Below, piece after piece: positions 10,588 to 20,278 of a stretch of DNA of 64,000 nt. The notes beneath the pieces are model-generated. The model was not told the origin of the DNA. It worked only from the letters and a program-made list of their open reading frames with translations, and ran no database searches. This DNA comes from Deinandra increscens subsp. villosa (taxonomy: Eukaryota > Streptophyta > Magnoliopsida > Asterales > Asteraceae). Position 1 is the stretch's first letter; each line of letters starts with the position of its first letter. The DNA lies in assembly GCA_039602395.1 (NCBI GenBank), contig JBCNJP010000017.1, positions 18,322,729 to 18,386,728 on the forward strand, given 5' to 3'. The position numbers were made by a program, and so were the translations under genes.

Positions 10588-10786
10588 GTCCCCAAAGCTT
10601 AAGTCAACTCGTAAATCGTCTTGGTCTAAATCAAGTACGTCGGTTGAATCTGATTCAGGTTCTGATCAAAAACTGAAACTTTTACAAATTTGGAAACCAA
10701 AAGTTGTTTCCAAGGCCAACAATGACTTTGTGGAAGACACCGGGCGACCCGACGCTGTTGCCTCGGGTCGATCCCAATGCAACTAA
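10588..10786 (+). pseudogene. gag: Element A gag, C-terminal fragment beyond element B
   Basis: The gag frame resumes immediately after the duplicated CCATG, continuing ...DEP-W-SP. It runs about 65 codons to TAA (10784-10786). It contains LLQIWKPK, a box also found in B, C, D and E, and ends shortly after a FVEDTGRPD segment that is the same in element D. No protease follows, so gag is the whole coding capacity of A. Confidence 0.85.
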
Positions 10787-12398
10787 TGTTTTATTTGGTG
10801 TCAAGCAGGTGTTTCAGGAAGACCTTCGGTGATTGGAAAATTGCTGATTGTAAAATATCTGTTTTAATTAAATTGGATTTCAAACTCAGTTTTGTTTTTC
10901 AAAAGGCTAAACTGTTCGTGTTTGTGTTGGTTGATCAATTTTTCTTCATTTTCACTCCGTCTCATCCTGAGGGGGAGTTTGTTTTTGCAAAAATACAAAA
11001 ATAGTGTGTGTTTTTCGAATCGTAAAAATGAAAATCTATAAATAGAGTTGTCATTTTTAGGGGGAGAAATTTGGAAAAGACAAAAACATTGAAAATTGCA
11101 AAAAGCCAAAAACATTGAAAAATGAGAAATTGTATCTGACATGATTGGGAAATGATGGTACATTGGCTGACAGTGTCTGACTCATGGATAAAGTAAATGA
11201 AAAATCCATAAGACCATTTGATCGATGTGCAAGGTAGGCTCAGCAAATCAGAAAGTATACAAATGTGATATATACTAAATCTGATGCTTGACCTAGTGGA
11301 CAACATCTTGATGCATGTCTCATGATATATCAAGAAAAAGATATGTGAAAAATAAAATGAGAAGTCACTGTGTATACATGTGTTCATTTTGCAAAGATTT
11401 AAACTTGTTTGATTTTCTTTATTTTGTCAAAACGATCGGACTTTCTCTGCGTGTCGAAAGACCGACCTGATCGTTGTTCGTTTGACGTTCTGCTTTATTT
11501 TCTTTGGTGTTTCGTATAACTCATCGGACTTTCCTGCGTGTACCGGAGTACCGACCTGATTGTTGTTGAGTTATACAACTTCAACTTGTTTTATTTTCTT
11601 TTTTTGTTAAACCTGAGGCCTTATCTGCGTATCGAAAGATCGACCTTAAGGTAGACGATTTAACGTTCTTATTTATTTTTGCATGGAATACAGTTGACTA
11701 TATCATGGTTACATTCATTGTGTGATTAAAATCACAAATGAGATCACAAAATGTGATAAACAAAAGCATATCTGAGTATGTCTGATAGTGTGGGGGTACA
11801 CTGGTCAATGCAAATTTAATCAATATCTTAACATATCCAGATGTTATGAGTATGATTGTGCCAGAGTTTAAAATTGGACAAACTATATCTGCAATCGGCA
11901 TGGCTTATGTGCTTCAATAATTGAAATTGAAATGTAGTGCAGCATGTTATGACCAATATGATCCCAAGTTGTGATCTTTCTCACAAAATACAAAAATAGT
12001 GTCTGATTCTGTAATGCCTTTACATTTCTAATCAGAAAATATCAAAAAGATTTTGGGTGTGTTTTGATATAAAGTTTCTAAAAGCCAAACAGATTTTGTT
12101 TCTTTTTTGTTTTCGATTGATCAACACGAATTACAAAATCACGTTTTCAAAATCAATATATCTTGGAGTCTCGAAGAGACATTTTGCACCAAGATTATTT
12201 ATGTTGGCAAGTGTCTAAGTGGGAAGAGAACATCACAACTTCAAGTCTTCTGAAGTTTGTTGATAAAGAGATTACACACGATGCAATATCAAGTATTCAA
12301 GTTTGAACTCATCGTCAACATCGAGGAAGAGTTTGATTGAAGATACAAGATACACGTTTGAATAAAGAAGATGATACAGCACATGCCGAGGGGGAGTT
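10787..12398 (+). other. Element A 3' noncoding region with polypurine tract
   Basis: There are no pol motifs in any frame. It contains an extra AGGGGGAGTTTG run (about 10970), an AGGGGGAGAAA run (about 11059), a set of three stem-loops (11426-11664), and the polypurine tract GCCGAGGGGGAGTT at 12385-12398 next to the LTR. Element D has the same order on the minus strand. Confidence 0.8.
11426..11664 (+). other. Element A tandem stem-loop array (three structures)
   Basis: Three consecutive inverted-repeat units lie at 11426-11486, 11514-11576 and 11606-11664. Outer stems are GTCAAA(A)CG/CGTTTGAC, GTATAACTC/GAGTTATAC and GTTAAA/TTTAAC. A middle stem (ATCGG/CC-T-GAT in the first two) has a bulged base in each unit. 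The inner hairpins are GTC-GAAA-GAC, GTAC-CGGA-GTAC and ATC-GAAA-GAT. CTGCGT precedes the inner hairpin and CGACCT follows it. Stems differ in sequence but keep pairing, which points to selection on RNA structure. The function is unknown. Confidence 0.7.
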
Positions 12399-12723
12399 TG
12401 TTGATACATGGTCCTTGATCGTCATGTGAAGTATCGAATACAAGACGGATCACACAAGATTGCTGAGGTCCGAACTCCCAGCGAACCTGGAGTTCGGACA
12501 GCTCCGAACTTGTGGCCGAACCTGAGGTTCGGCCAGTCGTATTTCAGCCTTATAAATAGTTGCGTCTTGTGTTGTATTCGGTAACAGTCTAAGCTTCCGT
12601 GTCATATTCTCTAAGTGTACTCTGTGGTTAATACAAGTCATTTGTATTTACTCTTTGTGTTTTACACGTTTACATTGATTTCATCACGACTAAGTAGAAG
12701 ATCCATACGCTCACGCACTTTCA
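12399..12723 (+). repeat. Element A 3' LTR
   Basis: This 325-bp LTR matches 784-1120 apart from about three substitutions and the absent 12-bp duplication. The duplication ACTAA follows at 12724-12728. Confidence 0.92.
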
Positions 12724-12822
12724 ACTAATTAATCGGACTTTTAGCTCGTTGACCCGGTGTACCTCTTACGGGTTAACACCGGTCAAGTATGTTAACGTTT
12801 GGGTCAGGACGTACAATGTCCA
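12724..12822 (-). repeat. LTR-like sequence on minus strand, right part
   Basis: This continues the block at 382-783 once element A and one ACTAA copy are removed. On the minus strand it would begin TGTTGGACATTG at 12822, directly against decayed reverse-transcriptase coding sequence. Confidence 0.4.
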
Positions 12823-13420
12823 ACAGATTCTTGAACATGCCAAGATGTCCAACTTCAACTCTTGCAACACACAGCTTGACACGGCCAGAAAGGTCGGCTC
12901 CGAAGTCGGCCCTCTTGTCGAGGTCCCCACTTATTTTTGGAGCTTAGAAGGCGCCTTATAATATTTAACTTTCACACGCCCAGGCAATGCATACACCATT
13001 CAGCAGGTATGCATGCACATGCATGAGCCTCGAGGTTGGTTATTTAAGTGCTCTAAAGTGAATCCTTCATTATGTCAAAGGTACGTTGTCTATGGGGTTA
13101 CATATGCAGGGCGGCTCCTTAAACACCCAGGTTTCTTATACTGATGATGACTGGGTGGGTTGCCCTGAAACGCTTCGTTTAATGTCTAGCTACTGTGTTT
13201 TTCTCGACAATAATCTCATTTGTTGATATTCTAAACGTCAGACTACTATATCTTGGTCTAGTGCCGAAGCAGAGTATCGGGGAGTTGCTCACGCGGTTCC
13301 CAAAATACGTTGGATCTACAACCTTCTATTAGAGCTCGGTCGGCCTCCTCGTCGCACCTCCATCTTCTATTGCAACAATGTAAGTGTTATCTATTGGATT
13401 ATAATGTCCGATCGTCGGAT
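12823..13420 (+). pseudogene. pol: Old copia pol remnant: end of RT and RNase H
   Basis: Conceptual reading with frameshifts and stops gives ILEHAKMSNFNSC, then LTFTRPGNAY, then YTDDDWVGCPET, SSYCVFLDNNLI and SSAEAEYRGVAHAV. These match the copia RT tail and RNase H (consensus YTDADWAGCP...SSAEAEYR). Several stops interrupt it. Its C-terminal continuation is at 24853-25012, so it was split by element H and other insertions. Confidence 0.8.
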
Positions 13421-13610
13421 TATACTAACATAACTATCGAGGTAGAATACAAATAGGGTGCACTTTGGGCAATGAACAAGAATGCTAATTTTTATTAACA
13501 ATTAATAATTATAAGCAAAACAAAATATGATGGACTTTTTATTTATTAAAATGTGAGTGGAATTAATTATGTGATAATTAATTAGTTGTGATATAATATA
13601 TATATATATA
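13421..13610. other. AT-rich spacer and (TA)n insertion site
   Basis: I see no gene here. It ends in a short TA run (about 13592-13610) into which element H inserted. Confidence 0.5.
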
Positions 13611-14192
13611 TGTTGGTACTAGAATTCAGGAGATTATGAGCAGCTCGAATCAGCTCGCAAGCACATCATTGTAAGAATCCTGAATTATATTTCTTAACTA
13701 ACCATTGCTTTTCCCTTTTTGTTTATTGTTCGCAGGATAACTCGAGCATGGATCACGTGTCCTAAAGACTCGGTCAACTAACAGAAACGTGGACCAAATG
13801 GACTTCAAACGGCTAGTTGGAGAACGTGGAGTTAGTTGCTAATTTTTAGGGGATGTTGTTATGATGTAATTCGTATTTAATGGAGCTCTAGGCTTACACA
13901 CACACACACACTTTTTTCGATTACGATTCTCCGCTACACTTAGATTACGAGCTCATTTCTTTTGTACTAAGAACGTTCATTATATAAAAGTTTTAGGAGG
14001 CAGGTACTTTGAACCGGCCCCCGAGGTTTTTTGCTAGGCTCCTTGAGGATACTCAAGGATTCCTGGATTTTCCCTCGTTACATCCTCGTGTCAATCTTCG
14101 CAATTACATTCTCATCTTTATTTACATCAAACACGCTACCTCACATACGAAGTTTGATCAACTAATTGCTTAGGCAGTTTTTGACCAAAACA
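13611..14192 (+). repeat. Element H 5' LTR
   Basis: It begins TGTTGGTACTAG and ends GACCAAAACA. A TATA box (TATATAAA) lies at 13981-13988, and the hairpin CCTTGAG-GATA-CTCAAGG lies downstream of it in the R/U5 part. Confidence 0.93.
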
Positions 14193-14195
14193 ATT

Positions 14196-14213
14196 TGGCG
14201 CCCACCGTGGGGC
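14196..14213 (+). promoter_or_regulatory. Element H primer binding site (tRNA-Lys)
   Basis: TGGCGCCCACCGTGGGGC is complementary to the 3' end of plant tRNA-Lys(CUU), including CCA. It starts three bases after the LTR. Confidence 0.9.
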
Positions 14214-14272
14214 AAACGGTGTTTGAATTCAGCTAAGAGCCTTGATCTTCTTCCCATAATCGATTCTTGAAA

Positions 14273-16975
14273 ATGTCGAGCCAACAAAAGATTACTTCGA
14301 AATCTGTTTCATCCACTAAACCGGCTGTCGACACTGGTCTCCCCCCAATGATGAAGAAAGTGACCGGCACCGACGCTAAAAGAGTGGAATATCCTACTTT
14401 TCAGGGATCTCAAGGTACGTCCACTGACTCTGCTATTTCTAATAATGATCTCTATGTTTTGATCAGGCAAATGAAGTCTCATGTGGATGAGCAAGCCAAA
14501 ACCAACGAGAAAATGATGAAGGAGATCATGGAATTGAAGAAGTCAAAGAAACCAGTAGAGGAAATTAGCCCTTTGATGCCAAGATCATTCGGGTTCGACT
14601 CTCCGGAAATATCGGAGCAGCCAAAACAGAAAGCGAATCCCTCTACTGTTCCAAAGCCAGGTATTGCAACAACTACTACTGCAAGATTCTCAGGCTCTCA
14701 GCATCAGAAGACTTCCAGGGTGACAGATCTGGAATACTCTGGGTTCTACTCCGAGCAACCCCCAGAATCTTACTATAGTGGATATGGAAGTCAGCAGCTG
14801 CCGAGATGCTCGAGTCAGCAACCAGCCGGGTTTTTAAGCCATCAAATGCCAACGGTATCAATGCAACAACCTGTATCTCAACCACAGCGGTTTGCTGCGA
14901 CGAACCTTCATGAGCCTTGGAACCAGCAGTCAGCAGCACCTACTCCTCAAATGCTTCAGGGATCTTCATCTCAGCCATTCCAACAATATCGGAGCCGCTT
15001 CCGAGCTGCTCAGGATCCTCAAGGATCCTTATTTTCTTATCCTACTGTCTCTGCAGGCACAATCCCAGGTTCATCTCAAGAGATGCATGAGGGAGACTTC
15101 ATCCCCATGCAAGTGGGAACTACAACTGAGCCAACCGTCCTTAGAGATGCTGAATATGGACCTCAGATCCATCTCCAAACTTCCAGGGCTGGTAACAACT
15201 TTGATAATTTTTATGCTAACCCTAACCAAGGAATTGTGCAGGATGCAGGTATCAACCCGACCATCGCTAGGGAACTTCAGAGGTTAAAAGACATGATCTC
15301 AAGTGTTCCCGGTGTTATACGTCCAATTCCTGAAGTGCCAGCAGGCAGCCACAGGGTTTCTAGATTTGCATGGCCCATTTGTGACGTAGAGATACCAAAA
15401 AGATTTCAGACCCCCAACATGAAACTCTATGATGGGACCACAGATCCTGAGGAGCACGTGGCACAATACAGGGAACGAATGGAAATCAACCCCATTCCTG
15501 CAAACATCAAAGAAGCTTGCTTATGCAAGGGATTTGGCTCAACATTGACAGGACCAGCCTTGAAATGGCTGCTCAGCATTCCTCCTAATACCATTACTTC
15601 TTTTCCCCATTTAGTTAACTTGTTTAATAACCAGTTTTCTTGCAGCAGGAGCTTTGAGAAGCTCACTGGTGATTTGTACAGAATAGTTCAGAAGCCTAAC
15701 GAATCCCTGAGGGATTATGTGGCCAGATTCGGTCGAGAAGCTCTGGATATTCCCAACCTAGATATGGCTGCCGCTGTAGAGGCTTTCAAAATGGGGATCA
15801 GAGGAGATTCCCGCTTTTATGATGATTTGGTTATGACTCCTTGCAGGAACCTTGATGAAGTTAGAACAAGGGCATTAAGGTTCATCAGGCTAGAGGATGA
15901 TAAGAAGATCCAAAAAAGAGGTGACGAACCATCAGGAAGAAGGACAGATTCTCCCGGAAAACAACAACGAAACAAACCCTATTATCGAAACGATAATCCT
16001 AGGGTTAACGAAGTTGAAGAAGAGGACGACGAAGAAAACCTCCCAAAGGTATCTGATTATTGCTTTTCAACTGACATGGGTGGTTTGTTATGTGCCTTGC
16101 AGGATCTAGGTGATAAAGCTAGGTGGCCAAGAAAATCAGAAAAACCAGGATCGTGGAAGGATAAGTCTAAGTGGTGTGCTTACCACGAAGACTTCGGGCA
16201 CTTAACGGATGACTGCATAGCACTTCGGAAAGAAATCAGTTACCTGCTCAGCAAAGGGCACCTCAAAGAATTGTTTGGCAGGAAGAGAAGTAAAACTCAA
16301 GAAGCTGCTGAGCTGCCCAAAAGAGCTCAGTCGCCACCAGCAGATGCAAAGGTGATCAACTTCATCTCAGGAGGATCTGACATATGCGGAGCCTCCTTCT
16401 CATCAGCAAAAAGACATGCAAAGGAGGCCAAGATGGATCAAGGCAGTCGGCCAAAGAAGAATGCGATATTGACTGAAGACAAAGTCATCTCTTTTGACGA
16501 AACTGATAAGCTGGACATCCAGGATCCTCACCACGACAGTCTGGTAATTACATTATGTATTGCTAACCATTATGTTCGCAGGATTCTGATAGACAATGGC
16601 AGTTCGGTCAATATTATACAATTGGACGTGCTTAAAAAGATGAGCATTCCAGAAGAAGAGATAATCCCAAGATCCTCGGTGTTAGTAGGATTCAGCGGAG
16701 AAACCAAGCATACGGTTGGAGACATCAGACTTCCTGTTTACATTGAAGGAGTCAACTCCATGCAGAAATTCTGCGTTATTGACTCCCTTCCCTGTTGCAA
16801 TGTAATCTTGGGAAGGCCATGGATCCATGACATGAAAGCGGTTCCATCTACCTATCATCAATGTGTGAAGCTTCCCACACCTTGGGGAGTTGTAAGAATA
16901 CTAAGTGATCAACAAGAAGCCAAAGACTGTTATACTTCTGCGATGAAGAACACCATCAAGTCCAAGCCAGCATAG
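14273..16975 (+). CDS. gag-pro: Element H Gag-protease
   Basis: The start is the ATG at 14273 (MSSQQKITS), the first ATG after the PBS; an upstream in-frame TTG is unlikely to be used. The first 340 residues are Gln/Ser/Pro-rich linker. A retrotransposon Gag domain lies at about 380-545. An acidic stretch follows, then a C-x2-H...H...C zinc-like motif (CAYHEDFGHLTDDC, near 635), and an aspartic protease near 775 with active-site LIDNGSS, the form usual in Tat elements. The ORF ends at TAG (16973-16975), which is in frame with pol and lies in a readthrough context. It forms the particle and cleaves the polyprotein. Confidence 0.92.
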   Translation: MSSQQKITSKSVSSTKPAVDTGLPPMMKKVTGTDAKRVEYPTFQGSQGTSTDSAISNNDLYVLIRQMKSHVDEQAKTNEKMMKEIMELKKSKKPVEEISPLMPRSFGFDSPEISEQPKQKANPSTVPKPGIATTTTARFSGSQHQKTSRVTDLEYSGFYSEQPPESYYSGYGSQQLPRCSSQQPAGFLSHQMPTVSMQQPVSQPQRFAATNLHEPWNQQSAAPTPQMLQGSSSQPFQQYRSRFRAAQDPQGSLFSYPTVSAGTIPGSSQEMHEGDFIPMQVGTTTEPTVLRDAEYGPQIHLQTSRAGNNFDNFYANPNQGIVQDAGINPTIARELQRLKDMISSVPGVIRPIPEVPAGSHRVSRFAWPICDVEIPKRFQTPNMKLYDGTTDPEEHVAQYRERMEINPIPANIKEACLCKGFGSTLTGPALKWLLSIPPNTITSFPHLVNLFNNQFSCSRSFEKLTGDLYRIVQKPNESLRDYVARFGREALDIPNLDMAAAVEAFKMGIRGDSRFYDDLVMTPCRNLDEVRTRALRFIRLEDDKKIQKRGDEPSGRRTDSPGKQQRNKPYYRNDNPRVNEVEEEDDEENLPKVSDYCFSTDMGGLLCALQDLGDKARWPRKSEKPGSWKDKSKWCAYHEDFGHLTDDCIALRKEISYLLSKGHLKELFGRKRSKTQEAAELPKRAQSPPADAKVINFISGGSDICGASFSSAKRHAKEAKMDQGSRPKKNAILTEDKVISFDETDKLDIQDPHHDSLVITLCIANHYVRRILIDNGSSVNIIQLDVLKKMSIPEEEIIPRSSVLVGFSGETKHTVGDIRLPVYIEGVNSMQKFCVIDSLPCCNVILGRPWIHDMKAVPSTYHQCVKLPTPWGVVRILSDQQEAKDCYTSAMKNTIKSKPA

Positions 16976-16981
16976 CAATTA
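16973..16981 (+). promoter_or_regulatory. Stop-codon readthrough site UAG CAA UUA
   Basis: The gag-pro stop is followed directly by CAATTA, and the frame stays open through the pol ORF to 20278. UAG CAA UUA is the leaky-stop context known from tobamoviruses (type UAG CAR YYA). Low-level readthrough would give one Gag-Pol of about 2,000 residues with Gag in excess. That it works in this element is inference. Confidence 0.75.
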
Positions 16982-19900
16982 AAGAAACCAGCACGAAGAA
17001 TTCAGATGACAAAGGAGTTGGAAATCAAAGAAGTTCAACTTAATCCTGAAGATCCTGAAATCAAAGTGCTGGTAGGAACCAATATTCCTGAGGATACTGA
17101 GGAGCAGCTCGTGAGCCTCTTGAAGTCCCGAGTCACAACATTTGCATGGAAACATGAAGACATGACAGGTATATCTAAAGATATTATTACTCATAAACTT
17201 GGTATAGATGATTCTTTCAGGCCAATACATCAGAAAAGAAGGAAGTTCGCTCCTGAGAGAAACATCATAATCCAAGAAGAAGTTGACAGGCTGCTCAAGT
17301 CAAAAATGATTAGGGAAGTTAAATATCCTCGATGGCTGGCTAATGTGGTGGTAGTCCAGAAGAAAAACGGTAAGTGGAGGGTATGTGTAGACTACACAGA
17401 CCTAAACAAGGCTTGTCCAAAAGACCCATTCCCTCTACCACACATTGATTCTATGGTGGACGCGACTGCTGGGCATGAGATGCTGACTTTTATGGATGCA
17501 TCTTCGGGCTTTCAGCAAATTCAAATGGAACCATCAGATCAGGAAGACACGGCCTTCATGACACCCACAGGTATTTATTGTTATATTGCAATGCCTTTTG
17601 GTTTACGAAATGCAGGTGCCACATACCAAAGGCTAGTCAACATGATGTTTAAAGACAAACTGGGGGACACCATGGAAGTATACATAGATGATATGGTGGT
17701 GAAATCGAAAAAAGCAAAAGATCATCCTAGAGATCTTGAAGCTGCTTTTGATATATTGGACCAGTTCAATATGAAATTAAATCCTTCCAAGTGCCATTTT
17801 GGAGTAAAGGCCGGCAAGTTCCTGGGTTTCATGGTTACTGAAAGAGGAATAGAAGCCAGCCCTGAACAGATTCAAGCGATTATAAATTTGAAATCTCCGA
17901 CGAATGTCAAGGAAGTTCAAAGATTAACTGGAAGAGTAGCAGCACTTAACAGATTCATATCAAGATCATCGGAGAAGAGCAAAGAATTTTATGACATATT
18001 GAAGAAGAACAAAAAGTTCGAATGGGGTGAAAAGCATGAAGCAGCTCTGAGCTCCTTGAAAGAATATTTATCATCTGCTCCACTTCTAATGCAACCAGTC
18101 AAGGGCGAACCACTATCTCTCTATTTAGCAGTTTCAAGCAGCTCGGCGAGTGCTGTACTTGTGAAAGATCATGAGGGACAACAGCATCCGGTATACTATG
18201 TAAGCAAAACATTATTAGACGCCGAAACCAGGTATTCTTATTTAGAAAAATTAATCTTAGCCCTTGTCATGGCTTCTCAAAAATTAAGACATTACTTTGA
18301 AACCCATGTTATTTACGTAAAAACTAACTATCCCATTAAGTGTGTCTTAAGAAAGCCAGAAATGTCTGGAAGAATGGCGAAATGGGCAGTTAAATTAAGT
18401 GCCTATGACATCATATACGAGCCAAGAACAGCGATCAAGTCACAGGCCCTAGCAGACTTTGTGGCTGATTTCAGCAGCGATATACTGCCAGAAGTTGAAC
18501 TAGAGGTCAAGCAGCTCGAAGAAGCTTCAGGCAGCTGGGTCTTGTACACAGATGGAGCATCTAATGTTAGAGGAACAGGATTGGGTGCGCTACTGAAATC
18601 GCCACAGGGGGACATTATCCCTCTATCTATCCATTGTGAATTCAAGGCTACTAATAATGAAGCCGAATACGAAGCTTTAATTGCAGGATTACAACTCGCT
18701 AAAGATATGGGTATTCAACACATTCAAGTTTTTATTGACTCCTTGTTATTAACTAACCAATTTAATGGATCCTATGCAGTGAAAGGCGAAAGGCTAACCA
18801 AATATCTAGACCTTGTAAAACAATTAGCATTATCCTTTGAAAATTGCAGCATATCACAGGTACCTAGAGAAGAAAACGCGGAAGCTGATGCTTTGGCAAA
18901 TTTAGCATCATCCTTAAGGATCCCAGAGGGTGTCAAGATTCCCATAACTCACATCCTGATGCCAGCAATCGAAGAACAAGAAGTTAATGATGTCACAACA
19001 GATAAAGATCAAGAAATGATAGACTCTCAGGATCCTCAGGAATCCTGGACTTACCCTATCAGGAGATTTATCCAAGAAGGAGAAATCCCCAAAAACGAGA
19101 ACTCCAGACTCTTCCGAACAAAGGTAATCCCATATTCAATAATAAATGGTATCTTATACAAGAAATCTCTTGCAGGACCATACTTGAGATGCCTCGAGCA
19201 GCCTGAAGCACTTGCGGTACTCCAGGATATTCATGAAGGTGATTGTGGCAATCACACTGGGGGCAGATCACTATATTCAAAAGTATTGAGAACAGGATAC
19301 TACTGGCCTACTATGAAGAGGGATGCTATGGCCTTTGTTCAGAAGTGTGATGCATGTCAGCGGCACGGCAATATCCTCCATCAGCCTGCTGAGCCGCTCC
19401 ATTCAATATCATCTCCATGGCCGTTTATGAAATGGGGCATGGATATAGTTGGTAAACTGCCTGTAGCACCTGGAGGAAAAGTCTTCATGCTGGCTATGAC
19501 GGATTATTTTTCTAAGTGGATTGAAGCCGAAGCTTTTGTTCAAGTTAGAGAAAAGGAAGTGATTTCCTTCATCAAAAGGAATATTTTGACAAGATTTGGA
19601 ATCCCATCTGAAATAGTGTGCGACAATGGATCTCAATTTATCGGAAAAAGGACGACAAGTTTTTGTGAAGCATGGGGGATAAAGATGGTAACTTCAACTC
19701 CCATACATCCACAAGCTAATGGCCAAGCAGAATCGAGCAATAAAATCATCATCAATAATCTCAAGAAGAAGCTAGGAGACAAGAAAGGAAAATGGGCTGA
19801 AGAGCTACCTTTTGTATTGTGGGCTGACAGAACGACCTCTAAAAATGCTACTGGTCAAACACCATTTTCCTTAGTATTTGGATCCGAAGCTGTGATACCC

Positions 19901-20278
19901 ACTGAAATGGTGATGCCAACTGCAAGAACAAGCTGCCGGAATTTTGAAGCAAACAAGCAAGAGCTCCTTGAAGATCTTGAAACAATCGATGAAATTAGAG
20001 ATCTCGCAAAATTTAGGATGACAGCATACCAGCAAAGGATAGCCAAGTCTTACAATAGGAATCTAAGGGTCAGAAGATTTCGAGTAGGAGATCTGGTACT
20101 CAGGAAAGCTTTTCAAAACACTACCAATCCGGCACATGGGAAACTCGCACCTAAATGGGAAGGACCTTACCTAATAGATTCAGAAGCTGGAAAGGGAGCG
20201 TACAGGCTAGCTACTATGGAAGGTGAGTTGCTCCCAAGAGCTTGGAATGCAATTCATTTGAAGTTATATTTTATGTAA
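16976..20278 (+). CDS. pol: Element H Pol: RT, RNase H, archaeal-type RNase H, integrase
   Basis: It is read here from the codon after the leaky stop; the first ATG is at 17006. From that ATG, RT covers about residues 90-300 (VDYTDLNKACPKDP, AMPFGLRNAGATYQ, catalytic YIDDM near 228). RNase H is at about 360-490. The second RNase H is at about 510-640, with YTDGAS, NEAEYEAL and FIDS supplying the acidic residues. Integrase has an HHCC finger (about 740-790) and a core with GMDIVG, CDNGSQF and NGQAESSNK (D, D, E). No stop or frameshift is visible, so all catalytic motifs are intact. The end at a typical VGDLVLRK...L tail suggests full length. Confidence 0.93.
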   Translation, partial: QLKKPARRIQMTKELEIKEVQLNPEDPEIKVLVGTNIPEDTEEQLVSLLKSRVTTFAWKHEDMTGISKDIITHKLGIDDSFRPIHQKRRKFAPERNIIIQEEVDRLLKSKMIREVKYPRWLANVVVVQKKNGKWRVCVDYTDLNKACPKDPFPLPHIDSMVDATAGHEMLTFMDASSGFQQIQMEPSDQEDTAFMTPTGIYCYIAMPFGLRNAGATYQRLVNMMFKDKLGDTMEVYIDDMVVKSKKAKDHPRDLEAAFDILDQFNMKLNPSKCHFGVKAGKFLGFMVTERGIEASPEQIQAIINLKSPTNVKEVQRLTGRVAALNRFISRSSEKSKEFYDILKKNKKFEWGEKHEAALSSLKEYLSSAPLLMQPVKGEPLSLYLAVSSSSASAVLVKDHEGQQHPVYYVSKTLLDAETRYSYLEKLILALVMASQKLRHYFETHVIYVKTNYPIKCVLRKPEMSGRMAKWAVKLSAYDIIYEPRTAIKSQALADFVADFSSDILPEVELEVKQLEEASGSWVLYTDGASNVRGTGLGALLKSPQGDIIPLSIHCEFKATNNEAEYEALIAGLQLAKDMGIQHIQVFIDSLLLTNQFNGSYAVKGERLTKYLDLVKQLALSFENCSISQVPREENAEADALANLASSLRIPEGVKIPITHILMPAIEEQEVNDVTTDKDQEMIDSQDPQESWTYPIRRFIQEGEIPKNENSRLFRTKVIPYSIINGILYKKSLAGPYLRCLEQPEALAVLQDIHEGDCGNHTGGRSLYSKVLRTGYYWPTMKRDAMAFVQKCDACQRHGNILHQPAEPLHSISSPWPFMKWGMDIVGKLPVAPGGKVFMLAMTDYFSKWIEAEAFVQVREKEVISFIKRNILTRFGIPSEIVCDNGSQFIGKRTTSFCEAWGIKMVTSTPIHPQANGQAESSNKIIINNLKKKLGDKKGKWAEELPFVLWADRTTSKNATGQTPFSLVFGSEAVIPTEMVMPTARTSCRNFEANKQELLEDLETIDEIRDLAKFRMTAYQQRIAKSYNRNLRVRRFRVGDLVLRKAFQNTTNPAHGKLAPKWEGPYLIDSEAGKGAYRLATMEGELLPRAWNAIHLKLYFM

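Larger units (their letters stand above)
784..12723 (+). mobile_element. Element A: gag-only (non-autonomous) copia-type LTR retrotransposon, disrupted by element B
   Basis: Two direct LTRs (784-1120 and 12399-12723) start TGTTGATACATGG and end in CTTTCA. They are flanked by the perfect 5-bp duplication ACTAA (779-783 and 12724-12728). An initiator-Met PBS follows the left LTR and a polypurine tract (12385-12398) precedes the right LTR. The only gene is a large gag. No protease, integrase, RT or RNase H is recognisable in the 1.6 kb between the end of gag and the polypurine tract. Without the 6-kb element B, A would be about 5.9 kb. The LTRs differ by about three substitutions and a 12-bp duplication in the left copy, so the insertion is fairly recent. 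Element D is a second, diverged copy of this family. Confidence 0.9.

Noticed and set aside
10787..12398. An env-like third ORF in the long 3' regions of A, B, C, D and F
   Set aside because: No long ORF, signal peptide or membrane protein pattern is present in any frame; these regions carry structure and purine runs only.
382..12822. Solo LTR with target-site duplication for the split minus-strand LTR-like block
   Set aside because: The flanks TAGGT and GATTC do not match, so boundaries or identity remain uncertain.
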